Source of the DNA: Amphritea atlantica
GTDB lineage: Bacteria; Pseudomonadota; Gammaproteobacteria; Pseudomonadales; Balneatricaceae
Length of the DNA: 64,000 bases
Direction: 5' to 3'
Assembly (NCBI RefSeq): GCF_900111095.1
Contig: NZ_FOGB01000015.1
Location: 47,727-111,726, forward strand
Position numbers and translations under genes: made by a program. The notes below the pieces were generated by a model that was not told where the DNA came from, did not search any database, and saw only the letters and a program-made list of their open reading frames with translations. Positions 26,182-36,283 of the stretch are shown here, in pieces. The stretch's first letter is position 1, and every line of letters starts with the position of its first letter.

Positions 26182-26994
26182 TCAGGTCTCAATCGGCGTA
26201 TCATCCCGGTTACCCCATTCAAACCAGGAGCCATCGTAGCAGCGTACCTTGTCGAACCCAAGGTGTTTTGTGAACAGATAGCTCAGGCCTGAGCGGCGGT
26301 GAGTCTGGCAGTGGGTGATGATGGTCTTATCCGGGGTAACACCCAGGGCGTTGAGTTCTGCCATTATCTCCGCGGCAGGTCGCAGTTGAGGCTGTTCGCT
26401 GGACACCAGGGCGCGGGTCCATTCATAGTTTACCGCGCCGGGAATATGTCCCCCCCGTTTGGCGTTAATGATCTTCTCGCCCGTGAACTCTGCGGGGGAA
26501 CGGACATCGAGAACGATATGGTCACTGGCATCCAGATGGTCGTAGATATAGGCGATATCTGCCAGATACTCTGATGTTAAGGTTACCGGGTAGAGGGTTG
26601 GGGTCGGGGTGTTTATCTGGGTTTCCAGTGGCAATCCCGCTTCAATCCAGCCCACCAGATGGCCATTCACAAATGAGCAGCGCTGGTGGCCGATACTGTT
26701 CAGGGTCCAGATCATCCGTCCGGCCCAGGGCCCCATCTGGTCATCGTAAACAACCACATGCCGTTCAGGGGTCAGACCGATCTCCCCCAGCAATCTACTG
26801 AGCTGTTCAGGCTCAGGGATTTTGTTTGGCACCTCGCCATGACCCCGTAACAGTCTGGCCGGGTCCATATGTATGGCGCCGGGGATATGCCCCTTGTGAT
26901 AGTTTTCTGCTGAAGAGAGATCAAGAATCAGCAGATTTGCGGTGGATAGTTGTTCTGATAGCTGCTGAGGGGAGATAACTAGTGGCAGGCTCAT
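26182..26994 (-). CDS. Thiosulfate sulfurtransferase (two-domain rhodanese)
   Basis: 270 residues with two rhodanese domains (about 1-130 and 145-270). The active-site loop CQTHRRS, in the C-terminal domain near residue 232, is close to the CQTHHRS loop of Azotobacter RhdA rather than the CRXGX[RT] loop of other rhodaneses. It transfers sulfane sulfur from thiosulfate or similar donors to acceptors. It overlaps the end of the HDOD-GAF gene by 4 bp, so translation is probably coupled, and psd follows downstream on the same strand. Confidence 0.92.
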   Translation of the reverse strand: MSLPLVISPQQLSEQLSTANLLILDLSSAENYHKGHIPGAIHMDPARLLRGHGEVPNKIPEPEQLSRLLGEIGLTPERHVVVYDDQMGPWAGRMIWTLNSIGHQRCSFVNGHLVGWIEAGLPLETQINTPTPTLYPVTLTSEYLADIAYIYDHLDASDHIVLDVRSPAEFTGEKIINAKRGGHIPGAVNYEWTRALVSSEQPQLRPAAEIMAELNALGVTPDKTIITHCQTHRRSGLSYLFTKHLGFDKVRCYDGSWFEWGNRDDTPIET

Positions 26995-28841
26995 TTTTTG
27001 GCTCCGGCGCGTAATTTATAAACATGGTCCAGACAGCGTCCGGCGCTATTACACAGATCTTTAAACTTTTTATGATGAAAGGTCTGCACCCCATCGGCAG
27101 TGTTATCCCGGTCAGCGTAGATAATAACCACCGAGCGGTTACTGGCGATCAGTGACATCAGCAGATAGTCCTCCTGACTGACATGGCGGCTGAAGGTGGC
27201 CGGCAACATTGTTCTGACCTGTTCTCGGTTGGTCTGGTTAATCAGCAGACATCCCGGTTTTTCATTCAGACGGCTGAACAGACTCTTGGGCCCCAGAATA
27301 TGGGTCGAGTGTGGCAGGGGGTGGTCATCGGCAAAACCGGTGGCTTTAACAACTTTCAGGGAGTTACTTTTCGGTGGCAGGATAATCAGTGCAGCGCGTT
27401 GCATACCCAGCCCGGCAATGAGCGCTTTTAGCAGATCATTAAGCACCTGGGCGCCCTGGCTGTAGTAATCCCCTAACTCATTGAATCGCTGCAGATACTG
27501 CCGGTAGAGGTTCTTATCGAGAAAGTCAGCATCGGGCACAGAGTCTCGTTCAGCTGTTCTGATCGCCGGCTGAGTTTCGGGGCCGCCGACCGGCTCATCC
27601 TCTGCCGGGTTTTGCGCTTTAGCCGGGATCTCCAGCGTTGCGGCTTCCTGGGCCGGGTTCTGTTGATGACCCTTTGACGCGACCTCATCTCGGCTGATAC
27701 GACCCGCATCAGGTTGATCGGTTGCGGCTTCAGCTGCCACACGTTGGGGTGGGGTCGGCCGGTTAACCGTTGTGGTTGCGTGGGTTTTGGCGGACTCAGA
27801 TATTGATTTATCATGAGGCAGTTGAAAGAGTTTTCTGTCTGTTGCGGTCAGTCTGTATGTGGGAGACAGATCCGATTCAAGCATCAGCATCTCGGCGGCA
27901 GGGGCGAGTGTTCCGGCGACATGATAGTTGCGCGAAGCCATAACGCAGTTTCGATGCAGGAACGCGAAGGTACGGTTGAGTTCGCCTCGCAGGTAATCAT
28001 TGATGATGTCGATCAGGTGGAGAGTTGCTTCTTTACCCCAGCCATAGTTGGCCGTCAGCGCCAGCAGATTACCCAGTTTGACCGGGAAAAACTTTTGCTG
28101 TGTCAGATGATTTAACTGGCGCAACTGGTCACCATCCAGTCGGGGATCACTCAGGGCGCGCTGGTGTAATTGCAGGATCATCTGACGATTCAGGGGGGTA
28201 CTGTTCTCCAGCGTCACTCTGGCCAGTGACGAAACTGGCCAGAGGCTCAGCAGTCGCTTGGAGATGCCATCAATAGTGCAGCCCAGTACCCGGGTTTCAG
28301 CCAGTTCAGGACCGACATCTTTTTCGCGGATCATGATCTGGATTTTAACCATATGCTGAGGGGCAAAATACCACAGCAGCCAGTGACCTATGTTGTAAAA
28401 CAGCGCGGCGAGATAGCTCTCTTCGGCAAACATACCGCCACGGCACTGTTTCAGCCACTGATGCACCTGAGTTGCAGCATGATGACTGTTGGCAACGGCC
28501 CGGAAATACATTTTCTGCGCGGTACTGGCTGGATTCAGGCGGAGGGTGGGCAGACTGTTGATCAGCTGTTCCAGTTTATGCATCCCCAGTGAGCCGATGG
28601 CGTGATCGATACTGGTGATCTCTGACTGCTTCTCATCATGCAGCCTTCCCGCCGCCAGTGCCACGTGAAAGCAGAGCAGAGGATCGCTTTTGATCAGCTT
28701 GCTCAGATGGTTGACTGAGCAGTTCGGGTCGGCCAGTTTTTTTTGTAGCCGTTTGATGATGCTGAGTCTGACCGGTGGCTGTTTTTCACTGAGAAAGTGG
28801 TACCACTGCTCAGCATTCTGCGGAATCTGTTGTTCGGTCAT
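26991..28841 (-). CDS. HDOD-GAF signalling protein
   Basis: 616 residues. The N-terminal HDOD domain (about 20-265) begins VRLSIIKRLQKKLADPNCSV, with DPLLCFHVALAAGRL and IDHAIGSLGMHKLEQLI; these are HD-related domains lacking the catalytic HD pair. A low-complexity linker rich in Thr, Ala, Pro and Glu (about 340-430) follows. The C-terminal part (about 455-610) resembles a GAF domain. HDOD proteins act in bacterial signalling and stress control. It overlaps the rhodanese gene by 4 bp and follows rsgA by 16 bp, so they probably form one transcript. Confidence 0.85.
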   Translation of the reverse strand: MTEQQIPQNAEQWYHFLSEKQPPVRLSIIKRLQKKLADPNCSVNHLSKLIKSDPLLCFHVALAAGRLHDEKQSEITSIDHAIGSLGMHKLEQLINSLPTLRLNPASTAQKMYFRAVANSHHAATQVHQWLKQCRGGMFAEESYLAALFYNIGHWLLWYFAPQHMVKIQIMIREKDVGPELAETRVLGCTIDGISKRLLSLWPVSSLARVTLENSTPLNRQMILQLHQRALSDPRLDGDQLRQLNHLTQQKFFPVKLGNLLALTANYGWGKEATLHLIDIINDYLRGELNRTFAFLHRNCVMASRNYHVAGTLAPAAEMLMLESDLSPTYRLTATDRKLFQLPHDKSISESAKTHATTTVNRPTPPQRVAAEAATDQPDAGRISRDEVASKGHQQNPAQEAATLEIPAKAQNPAEDEPVGGPETQPAIRTAERDSVPDADFLDKNLYRQYLQRFNELGDYYSQGAQVLNDLLKALIAGLGMQRAALIILPPKSNSLKVVKATGFADDHPLPHSTHILGPKSLFSRLNEKPGCLLINQTNREQVRTMLPATFSRHVSQEDYLLMSLIASNRSVVIIYADRDNTADGVQTFHHKKFKDLCNSAGRCLDHVYKLRAGAKK

Positions 28842-28857
28842 TGGTCCTGCTGCCCCG

Positions 28858-29880
28858 TCAGTCCTGATTCAGGGTATTCAGAATATGCTTGTAGCTGTTT
28901 ACCCGTTGCTCACTGATCTTACCCTCTTCGATGGCCTGTTTGATAGCGCAGCCGGGCTCCTTTTCATGGTTGCAGTCCCTGAACTTACAGTAGCCGATAA
29001 AAGGGGCAAACTCGCGAAACCCATCGAGAAGATTATGTTCATTAATGTGCCACAGGGCAAACTCCCGGATTCCGGGGGAGTCGATCAGGTCGCCCCCATC
29101 AGGAAAGTGAAACAGCCGGGCGGTGGTGGTGGTATGGGTGCCTTTGCGGGTGGCCTCGGACAGAGCCCCCACTTTGAGATCTATTCCCGGTAGCAGGGCG
29201 TTAATCAGTGATGATTTGCCCACTCCTGACTGGCCGACAAACACACTGATACGGTTATTCAGCTGTTGTCGCAGAGGAGCCAGCCCCTCTTTGTCCATCG
29301 ATGAAACCTGCATCACCTGATAACCGATGGAGCGATAGAGGTCGACCATCGTGTCTACCCGTTGGCGATTTTCATCGTTTAGCAGATCGGTTTTGTTGAG
29401 CAGGATGACCGGTTCGATGCCACTGAGTTCGGCAGCCACCAGATAGCGATCGATCAGATTGTAATGGGCCAGCGGTTCAACGGCGATGGTGATCACGATC
29501 TGATCGATATTGGCTGCTACCGGCTTGAGTTCACCGTGGTTGTTTGGCCGTTGCAGAATCGTGCTGCGTGGCTGGGTGGCCACCACCACACCATATTCAG
29601 CTCCGGCGCGCCAGATTACCCGGTCTCCGGTCACCAGCGTGTCGAGATTGGTGCGCATATGACAGCGAAAGATCTGCCCGGCAGCATCGCCTTCCTGCGC
29701 TTCAACGTCGACCTGCCGGCCAAAGTGGGAGATGATCTGGCCGTGTTGTTCCGGCCCCAGATCACCGCCTTCCAGTTGCTGATCGATATCTGAATCTTTG
29801 CGCGCTGCTCGCTGGGCGCGCTCGTCCTGAATCTTCTGTACGCGCCAGGTCTGGCGTCGGGTAAGCTTACGTTTCGACAT
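28858..29880 (-). CDS. rsgA: Ribosome small-subunit GTPase RsgA
   Basis: 340 residues. A circularly permuted GTPase that checks late 30S maturation. After an OB-fold (about 60-115) the motifs occur in permuted order: G4 (NKTD) near 162, G1 ([14 protein letters not shown]) near 215-228, then G3 (DSPG) near 266. The C-terminal zinc knuckle is [13 protein letters not shown] near 295-310. It is divergent from orn, the same pairing as in E. coli. Confidence 0.96.
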   Translation of the reverse strand: MSKRKLTRRQTWRVQKIQDERAQRAARKDSDIDQQLEGGDLGPEQHGQIISHFGRQVDVEAQEGDAAGQIFRCHMRTNLDTLVTGDRVIWRAGAEYGVVVATQPRSTILQRPNNHGELKPVAANIDQIVITIAVEPLAHYNLIDRYLVAAELSGIEPVILLNKTDLLNDENRQRVDTMVDLYRSIGYQVMQVSSMDKEGLAPLRQQLNNRISVFVGQSGVGKSSLINALLPGIDLKVGALSEATRKGTHTTTTARLFHFPDGGDLIDSPGIREFALWHINEHNLLDGFREFAPFIGYCKFRDCNHEKEPGCAIKQAIEEGKISEQRVNSYKHILNTLNQD

Positions 29881-29977
29881 TTATCAGCTAATTCTGGTAT
29901 AGGGGTGAATTTTCACAGCATGCTAAGGTATTCTATTAAGCACTAATTTTACAGTACTGGTACTAAGGAATACTAAT

Positions 29978-30520
29978 ATGTCACGGCAGAATAACCTGAT
30001 CTGGATCGATCTTGAGATGACCGGTCTGGATCCGGAGCATGACAGAATCATCGAGATCGCCACTATCGTAACAGATTCGCAGCTGAATATTCTGGCAGAA
30101 GGGCCAAATCTGGTGGTTCATCAGTCTGATGAGTTGTTAAACGGTATGGATGAATGGTGTACCAGGCAGCATGGTCAGTCTGGTCTGACGCAGAAAGTGC
30201 GCGACTCTCTGATTAGTGAGCGGCAGGCTGAACTGGATACTATTGAGTTTGTTCTTGAGTATGTGGATAAAGGCGCGTCACCCATTTGTGGCAACTCAAT
30301 TGGTCAGGATCGCCGTTTTCTGGTGAAGTATATGCCGGAGCTGGAAGCGTTTTTCCATTACCGTAATTTGGATGTCAGCACTATCAAAGAGCTGGCCCGG
30401 CGCTGGGCGCCAGAGGTGCTGGATGGCGTGGTAAAAAAAGGCAGTCATCTGGCGCTGGATGATATTAAAGACTCAATTAATGAGTTAAAGCACTATCGTG
30501 AAACATTTTTTAAGTTATAA
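29978..30520 (+). CDS. orn: Oligoribonuclease
   Basis: 180 residues. A DEDDh 3'-5' exonuclease that degrades two-nucleotide RNAs, including pGpG made when c-di-GMP is hydrolysed. The motifs are [10 protein letters not shown] near 10-19, [12 protein letters not shown] near 108-119, and [11 protein letters not shown] near 157-167. An EAL-domain gene follows 112 bp downstream on the same strand, so the two steps of c-di-GMP turnover are neighbours here. Confidence 0.97.
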   Translation: MSRQNNLIWIDLEMTGLDPEHDRIIEIATIVTDSQLNILAEGPNLVVHQSDELLNGMDEWCTRQHGQSGLTQKVRDSLISERQAELDTIEFVLEYVDKGASPICGNSIGQDRRFLVKYMPELEAFFHYRNLDVSTIKELARRWAPEVLDGVVKKGSHLALDDIKDSINELKHYRETFFKL

Positions 30521-30632
30521 GGTATAGGTCTGAAGTACGCTCCCATTATGGGGGGAGAGCTCTGAGTCGGATGAAGACTTAGCCCTCTTTCTGTCATATG
30601 CTTACTGGTGAACCGGAACCTGGACACTGCTC

Positions 30633-32462
30633 ATGATTGATGAAATCGATAGTGTAAACTCATTTGACCAACCGCCTGTTGAAGAGCGGGCGATGTCGGT
30701 TGAAGAGCTGGATAAGATCCTCAGGTTGCAACAATCTATTTTTGCTCAGGTAGCTGGCAACGCTGAGTACATCGATACCCTCAACGCTTTGTGTAGCATG
30801 GCGGAGCAACTGCTACCAGATTCTGTCGCTTCAGTGATGTTGCGCGATGAACAGAGTGGTCTGCTCAATGTGCTGGTTGCTCCCAGTGTACCGCAGCAGG
30901 GGGTGGATGCGTTACAGGGCCTGGCCCCAGGGCCTGGCAGCGGATCCTGCGGCAATGCGGTGATGCGCAATGAGCCGGTGTTCGTCAGAGACACATTCAA
31001 TGATCCCCGCTGGCAGGATCTCAGGCAACTGGCTCATGATTTTAATCTGCGCGCCTGCTGGTCGATGCCGGTGCGCAATAATGATGGCAAGGTCATCGGT
31101 TCGTTTGCGCTCTCCTCTTTTGAGCAGCGCGCGCCATCGGCTTTTCATATTCGTTTGCTGGATGTCGGTGCCTCGATGGTGAATATCGTGCTGGCGAAAC
31201 AGTATCAGGAGCAGGCGCTGGAAGAGCAACGAAAGCAGCTGATAACGGCGCTTGAGTGCGACAGCCTGACAGCCCTGCCGAATCAGTCAAAACTGAAGGT
31301 GCAGCTGAAAAACTGTATCGCTATGCAATCTCTGTTGTTGATCAATCTGGACAACTTCCGTTTTATCAATACCGCTTATGGTCCCTCCTTTGGTGATCTG
31401 TTTCTCTGTCAGGTGGCCCAGATGCTGCAGCAGCAGTTTCCCGAGGCTGAGTTATACCGTATCAATGCGGATGAGTTTGCCCTGTATTACCGGCTGCCGA
31501 CCGATCTGCAACAACAGATTGAGCGGTTCAGGGAGTATCTGTTCGGGCACCCGTTGAAGATTGACGACCAGCTGTTCAGTGTCACCTTTACTGCGGGCGG
31601 AGCATCAGGGCGTAAAAACCTGCTGGAACAGGCCGTTCAGGCGATGAGCCAGGCAAAAGCACGGGGTAAAAACCGTTATCACATCTATGATGCCGAACGG
31701 GATGAACCTGATCAGGCATTGCGCCGTGAGTATATCCGCTGGAATGCTATGCTGCATCAGGCACTGAATGAGGGGCGGGTGAAACCGTACTTTCAGGGGG
31801 TTCGAGATAATAGTAGTGGCGACATTGTCAGTTATGAGGCGCTGGTGCGTCTTGAGGATAGTGGCAAGGTCTATACCCCCTACCATTTCTTTAATGCGGT
31901 CAGGCTGTCCGGTCTGTTTCCCACCATTACCCGTCTGGTGATTGATAAGGGGCTGGCTGAGATTGCCGGTAGCGGATTGATTCTGTCGGTTAATATCACC
32001 GAAGATGATCTGCTGCTGGAGTATCTGGAAGCCTATCTGACAGAGAAGACGGCCGCCTACGGGGTGGCGCCGGAACAGGTTGTCCTGGAGATTCTTGAGG
32101 GAATCAGCTCTTCAGGCAAGAAGAATCACATTGCTCAGTTAATCCGGCTTAAGGATCTGGGGTATAAACTGGCTATCGACGATTTTGGCACTGAGTATTC
32201 CAATTTCGAACGCCTGCTTGAGTTACACGTCGATTTTGTCAAGATCGACGCGAAATATATCAAAAATATCGCTACCGATAGGAAAAGCTATGAGATTACC
32301 CGGGCAATCGTCTTTTTTGCCCGAAACGCTGGCATCAAAACAGTTGCTGAATTTGTGCATAATGATGCGGTGCAGCAGGTGGTTGAATCATTAGGGATCG
32401 ACTATTCTCAGGGCTATCTGTTTAGCGAACCAGTCGCTAAAATTGCCCATGATCACAAGTAA
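30633..32462 (+). CDS. GAF-GGDEF-EAL protein, probable c-di-GMP phosphodiesterase
   Basis: 609 residues. A GAF sensor domain occupies about 45-190. A GGDEF domain (about 205-355) is degenerate: the signature reads NADEF (278-282), so cyclase activity is unlikely. The EAL domain (about 365-605) keeps key residues: E402-A403-L404, the Asn in SVNITEDD, the Glu in VLEILEG, D516-D517-F518-G519, the Lys in VKIDAKYI, and QGYLFSEP. It therefore probably cleaves c-di-GMP to pGpG, perhaps under GAF control. It follows orn, which removes pGpG. Confidence 0.9.
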   Translation: MIDEIDSVNSFDQPPVEERAMSVEELDKILRLQQSIFAQVAGNAEYIDTLNALCSMAEQLLPDSVASVMLRDEQSGLLNVLVAPSVPQQGVDALQGLAPGPGSGSCGNAVMRNEPVFVRDTFNDPRWQDLRQLAHDFNLRACWSMPVRNNDGKVIGSFALSSFEQRAPSAFHIRLLDVGASMVNIVLAKQYQEQALEEQRKQLITALECDSLTALPNQSKLKVQLKNCIAMQSLLLINLDNFRFINTAYGPSFGDLFLCQVAQMLQQQFPEAELYRINADEFALYYRLPTDLQQQIERFREYLFGHPLKIDDQLFSVTFTAGGASGRKNLLEQAVQAMSQAKARGKNRYHIYDAERDEPDQALRREYIRWNAMLHQALNEGRVKPYFQGVRDNSSGDIVSYEALVRLEDSGKVYTPYHFFNAVRLSGLFPTITRLVIDKGLAEIAGSGLILSVNITEDDLLLEYLEAYLTEKTAAYGVAPEQVVLEILEGISSSGKKNHIAQLIRLKDLGYKLAIDDFGTEYSNFERLLELHVDFVKIDAKYIKNIATDRKSYEITRAIVFFARNAGIKTVAEFVHNDAVQQVVESLGIDYSQGYLFSEPVAKIAHDHK

Positions 32463-32575
32463 ATAGTAAGAGTCGTGTTCCACTTACCCTTCTGAGCAAG
32501 CGAAAACTATTCATCTCTAATTCATCTCCCTGATGTTATTTTTGTGCATTGCACAATAATATCCGGGAGGTGTGT

Positions 32576-33568
32576 ATGAAGCCTGTTTCTATCAATCTTG
32601 CATTGCAGGGAGGTGGTGCTCACGGGGCATTTACCTGGGGCGTGCTGGATCGTTTGCTGGAGGAGTCCTGGATCAGCTTTGATGGTGTCAGTGGCACCAG
32701 TGCCGGAGCTATGAATGCGGTAATGCTGGCTGAGGGCTGGCGCAAAGGAGGTCGTAGCGGCGCTAAAGCGCAGTTAGCGTTGTTCTGGCTGGCGGTTGCT
32801 TCCAGTGATTTTTCGATTCGTTTGCCGGAGCAACTGGAGGGAGCGGTGACCCGTTTCTGGCTGCATGCGATGCGCTACCTTTCCCCCTATGATCTCAATT
32901 TGCTGGATATCAATCCTCTCGAAGATCTGTTACTGGGGCAGGTGAATTTCGAACAGCTGAGGCAGAACTGCCCGTTTAAGCTGTTTATTGCGGCCACCGA
33001 AGTGGCCACGGGAAAGTTAACCCTGTTTAATGAGGCTGAACTGGATCTGCCCCATCTGCTGGCGTCGGCCTGTCTGCCTAATATCCATAAAGCGATTGAA
33101 ATTGACGGAGCGTTCTACTGGGATGGTGGATTTTCCGGCAACCCCGCAGTGTTTCCGCTGATCTATGAGTGTGCTGCGGATGATGTGCTGATTGTTCTGT
33201 TGCAGTCGTTGCAACGGGACCCGTTGCCGGTTTCCGCAGAACATATTGCGGCGCGGGTGACAGAGCTAGGGTTTCAGAGCACCTTTATGCGGGAGATGCG
33301 AACCATCACCAATATCCGCAACTACAGTTCCGGCTGGCGCTGGCGGCAGGGCTGGGCGGAACGTAAGGTAAACGGCATGCGCTGTCACCTGCTGGAGAGT
33401 GATCCCCTTTTAGCGGGACTGGATGGGGCCAGTAAGTATGATAACAGTAAGCAATTTCTAACCGGACTGATGGAGTCTGGCCGGGAGGCAGGTGAACACT
33501 GGCTGTCTGCCCATGGTGCCCAGTTAGGAAAGCGGGAAAGTTGTGATCTTAACGCCCTGTTTAGTTAA
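32576..33568 (+). CDS. Patatin-like phospholipase
   Basis: About 330 residues from the ATG at 32576 (MKPVSINLALQGGGAHG), with GGGAGG upstream. The patatin serine-aspartate dyad is present: the oxyanion loop LQGGGAHGAF near 10-19, the nucleophile motif GTSAGAM near 40-46, and the DGG motif (YWDGGFSGN) near 180. It is related to RssA/YchK-type proteins. The lipid substrate is unknown. It has no signal peptide, so it is probably cytoplasmic. It ends just before the convergent queG. Confidence 0.92.
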   Translation: MKPVSINLALQGGGAHGAFTWGVLDRLLEESWISFDGVSGTSAGAMNAVMLAEGWRKGGRSGAKAQLALFWLAVASSDFSIRLPEQLEGAVTRFWLHAMRYLSPYDLNLLDINPLEDLLLGQVNFEQLRQNCPFKLFIAATEVATGKLTLFNEAELDLPHLLASACLPNIHKAIEIDGAFYWDGGFSGNPAVFPLIYECAADDVLIVLLQSLQRDPLPVSAEHIAARVTELGFQSTFMREMRTITNIRNYSSGWRWRQGWAERKVNGMRCHLLESDPLLAGLDGASKYDNSKQFLTGLMESGREAGEHWLSAHGAQLGKRESCDLNALFS

Positions 33569-33598
33569 GCAGATCCATGAGTATGTGGGGCTCTTTAT

Positions 33599-34723
33599 TC
33601 AGTCCGGCAGTGTTGCTGACCGGCGGTGGCTCAGGATGGGAGGTTGCTGGTCTGCATTGCGGCTTTGCAGATGCTGGAGTGCCCAGAGGGCGTGCTCCCT
33701 TACCAGTGGATCATCTCCATCGATCATGCTCTGTAGCGCGTTCAGTACCTGTTCGCCGCCGCGGCTGTTACCCAGAGCAACGGCGATATTGCGTTGCCAG
33801 CCGCTGTAGCCGGTGCGCCGGATCGCTGACCCTTCTGTGCGTTTCAGAAAGGTCGCTTCACTCCACTGCTGAAGCTCCAGCAGCGATATGCGGTCAAGGT
33901 TATGGCGTGGCGTAAAATCAGTCTCGTCGCTGTGCTTTGCAAAACGGTTCCAGGGACAGATCAACTGGCAGTCATCACAGCCGAAGATCCGGTTGCCAAT
34001 CAAAGGCCGGAACGCGGTAGGAATAGAGCCCTTCAGTTCGATCGTCAGGTAAGAGATGCAACGCCGCGCATCCAGTTGATAGGGCGCGACAATCGCCTGG
34101 GTCGGGCAGATATCGATACACGCCTGGCACTGGCCACAGTGTTCCTCTTCGTAGGGGGGATCGACCGGCAGTGGCAGATCGACAAACAGTTCCCCCAGCA
34201 GAAACCAGGAGCCGGCCTGACGATTTAAAATCAGGGTATGCTTGCCCTGCCAGCCCAGACCGCTGTTGCGGGCCAGCGGCCTCTCCAGTACCGGGGCGCT
34301 GTCGACAAAGGCACGATAACCGAACTGACCGATCAATGTTTCCATCTGTTTGCCCAGCTGGGTCAGCTTTTTGCGCATCACCTTGTGATAATCCCGTCCC
34401 ATGGTATAGCGGGATATATATGCCTGATCCAGGTTTTTCAGCACGCTGATGGTTTTTGTATCGGGGGGCAGGCAGTTCATGCGGACACAGATAATACGCT
34501 GAGTGCCCTCGGTGAGCAGTGCCGGGTTGATCCGTTTATCGAAGTGGTTTTCCAGATAGCCCATCTCTCCCTGATAGCCTTTATCGAGCCAGGCTTTAAG
34601 GGGCGCTGCTTCCGCACTCAGGTCGGTGCCGGTGATGCCGCACTGCTGAAACCCCAGGGAGATGGCCATCGCTTTGATCTGATCCGCCAGGGTTTGCAGT
34701 ATTTCAGGGTCGTATTGAGTCAT
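33599..34723 (-). CDS. queG: Epoxyqueuosine reductase
   Basis: 374 residues. A cobalamin-dependent enzyme for the last step of queuosine synthesis in tRNA. The N-terminal domain (about 1-185) binds cobalamin. Two 4Fe-4S sites follow: CGQCQACIDICPTQAI near 194-210 and CDDCQLICPWN near 248-258. A C-terminal HEAT-like region (about 290-365) contacts tRNA. Size and layout are typical. It is divergent from nnrDE, a common pairing in Gammaproteobacteria. Confidence 0.95.
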   Translation of the reverse strand: MTQYDPEILQTLADQIKAMAISLGFQQCGITGTDLSAEAAPLKAWLDKGYQGEMGYLENHFDKRINPALLTEGTQRIICVRMNCLPPDTKTISVLKNLDQAYISRYTMGRDYHKVMRKKLTQLGKQMETLIGQFGYRAFVDSAPVLERPLARNSGLGWQGKHTLILNRQAGSWFLLGELFVDLPLPVDPPYEEEHCGQCQACIDICPTQAIVAPYQLDARRCISYLTIELKGSIPTAFRPLIGNRIFGCDDCQLICPWNRFAKHSDETDFTPRHNLDRISLLELQQWSEATFLKRTEGSAIRRTGYSGWQRNIAVALGNSRGGEQVLNALQSMIDGDDPLVREHALWALQHLQSRNADQQPPILSHRRSATLPD

Positions 34724-34769
34724 CGGCGCTATATAATGAAGTTAGGAAAAGCCTTTCAGAGAATATGTT

Positions 34770-36272
34770 ATGTCACATTCTGACCTGCCAGCATCATTAT
34801 ACACAGCGAAACAGACCCGCGCTCTTGATCAGACAGCGATAGCGTCGGGTGTGCCGGGTTTTAAACTGATGCAACGGGCTGGGCATGCCGCCTTTGACCG
34901 TTTACGGCAGCGCTGGCCCGACGTTCGGAAGCTGACGCTGTTGTGTGGCGGTGGCAATAATGGTGGGGATGGCTTTGTGGTGGCGGTGCTGGCGCAGCGT
35001 TTGGGTATGCAGGTGCAATTGCTCTGTGTCGGTGGCGATGATTTTGCCGCGCGGTTGTCCGGTGAAGCATTGCAGGCCTGGGAGTGGTTGCAGGCGGAAT
35101 CTGTGGCGTGGCAGCTGTACCACGGGCAGACTTTCACCGGCGAACTTATCATTGATGGGCTGTTGGGGACCGGGATTAGCGGTGAGGTACGCGACCCATT
35201 CCGCACTGCGATTAAACAGATTAACCGGGCGGGCCTGCCGGTTGTGGCGCTGGATATCCCATCGGGTTTATGCAGTGATACCGGCGCAGTTCTCGGCGTT
35301 GCTGTGCGGGCCGATATGACGGTGACCTTTATCGGTGTTAAGCGCGGATTGCTGACCCATGAGGGGCCGGCGTTTACCGGAGAGCTACTGTTTGACGGAT
35401 TGCGTGTCAGTGATGATGTTTATGAGTCGGTGGATGTCGCTGGATTTATCACCGGTGCAGATGATCTCAGCCACCTGTTACCGCCCCGGAATAAAACCAC
35501 TCACAAGGGTGATTGTGGTCATGTGTTGGTGATTGGCGGCGATACCGGTATGGGCGGCGCGGCAATTATGGCGGCCCAGGCAGCCGGGCGCTGTGGTGCC
35601 GGGCTGGTGACGGTTGCGACCCGGGCTGAACATCTTTCGGCACTGTTGTCCCGCTACCCTGAAGCGATGGCGGTGGGGGTTCGTTCAGGTAGCGAGCTGG
35701 AACCCTTTATTGAACGGGCTGATGTGCTGGTGGTGGGACCGGGTCTGGGGAAAAACGCCTGGGGGGAGCAGTTGCTGATGCAGGCGCTGAGCGCTGACAA
35801 ACCGCTGGTGCTGGACGCGGATGCGTTGAACCTGCTGACGCTTCGCCGGGAGTTTGGCCAGCGCAATGGTGAGCGCTGGGTAATCACGCCACATCCGGGG
35901 GAAGCCGCCCGGCTGTTGGGCTGTAGCGTTGCCGGATTGCAGGCTGACCGGTTTGCCGCGGTGGTTGAGTTGCAGGCCGCATTTGGCGGGGTTGCGCTGT
36001 TGAAGGGACCGGGAAGTCTGAGTTTTGATGGCGACGCGCTGCATCTGAATCCTACCGGAAACCCGGGGATGGCCAGCGGAGGCATGGGGGATGTATTGAG
36101 CGGCGTGATCGGCGCGCTGATCGCTCAGGGGTTGTCTGCTGCCGATGCGACCCGCCTGGGGGCCTGGTTGCATGGTGCTGCAGCAGACCGTAGTGCTGCA
36201 CTTTATGGCTCCCGAGGTATGCAAGCGACCGATCTGTTGGCACAATTACGCCTGTTGGTTAATGGTTTGTAA
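34770..36272 (+). CDS. nnr: Bifunctional NAD(P)H-hydrate epimerase / dehydratase
   Basis: 500 residues, the fused YjeF form. The N-terminal domain (about 10-215) is the NnrE epimerase, with GGGNNGGDGFVVAV near 51-64. The C-terminal domain (about 225-500) is the NnrD ADP-dependent dehydratase, a ribokinase fold with GNPGMASGGMGDVLSG near 430-445. Together they repair damaged, hydrated NADH and NADPH. It starts a run of same-strand genes (nnr-tsaE-amiB-mutL...) as in many Gammaproteobacteria, with tsaE only 11 bp downstream. Confidence 0.96.
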   Translation: MSHSDLPASLYTAKQTRALDQTAIASGVPGFKLMQRAGHAAFDRLRQRWPDVRKLTLLCGGGNNGGDGFVVAVLAQRLGMQVQLLCVGGDDFAARLSGEALQAWEWLQAESVAWQLYHGQTFTGELIIDGLLGTGISGEVRDPFRTAIKQINRAGLPVVALDIPSGLCSDTGAVLGVAVRADMTVTFIGVKRGLLTHEGPAFTGELLFDGLRVSDDVYESVDVAGFITGADDLSHLLPPRNKTTHKGDCGHVLVIGGDTGMGGAAIMAAQAAGRCGAGLVTVATRAEHLSALLSRYPEAMAVGVRSGSELEPFIERADVLVVGPGLGKNAWGEQLLMQALSADKPLVLDADALNLLTLRREFGQRNGERWVITPHPGEAARLLGCSVAGLQADRFAAVVELQAAFGGVALLKGPGSLSFDGDALHLNPTGNPGMASGGMGDVLSGVIGALIAQGLSAADATRLGAWLHGAAADRSAALYGSRGMQATDLLAQLRLLVNGL

Positions 36273-36283
36273 GGAAGGGCAGA

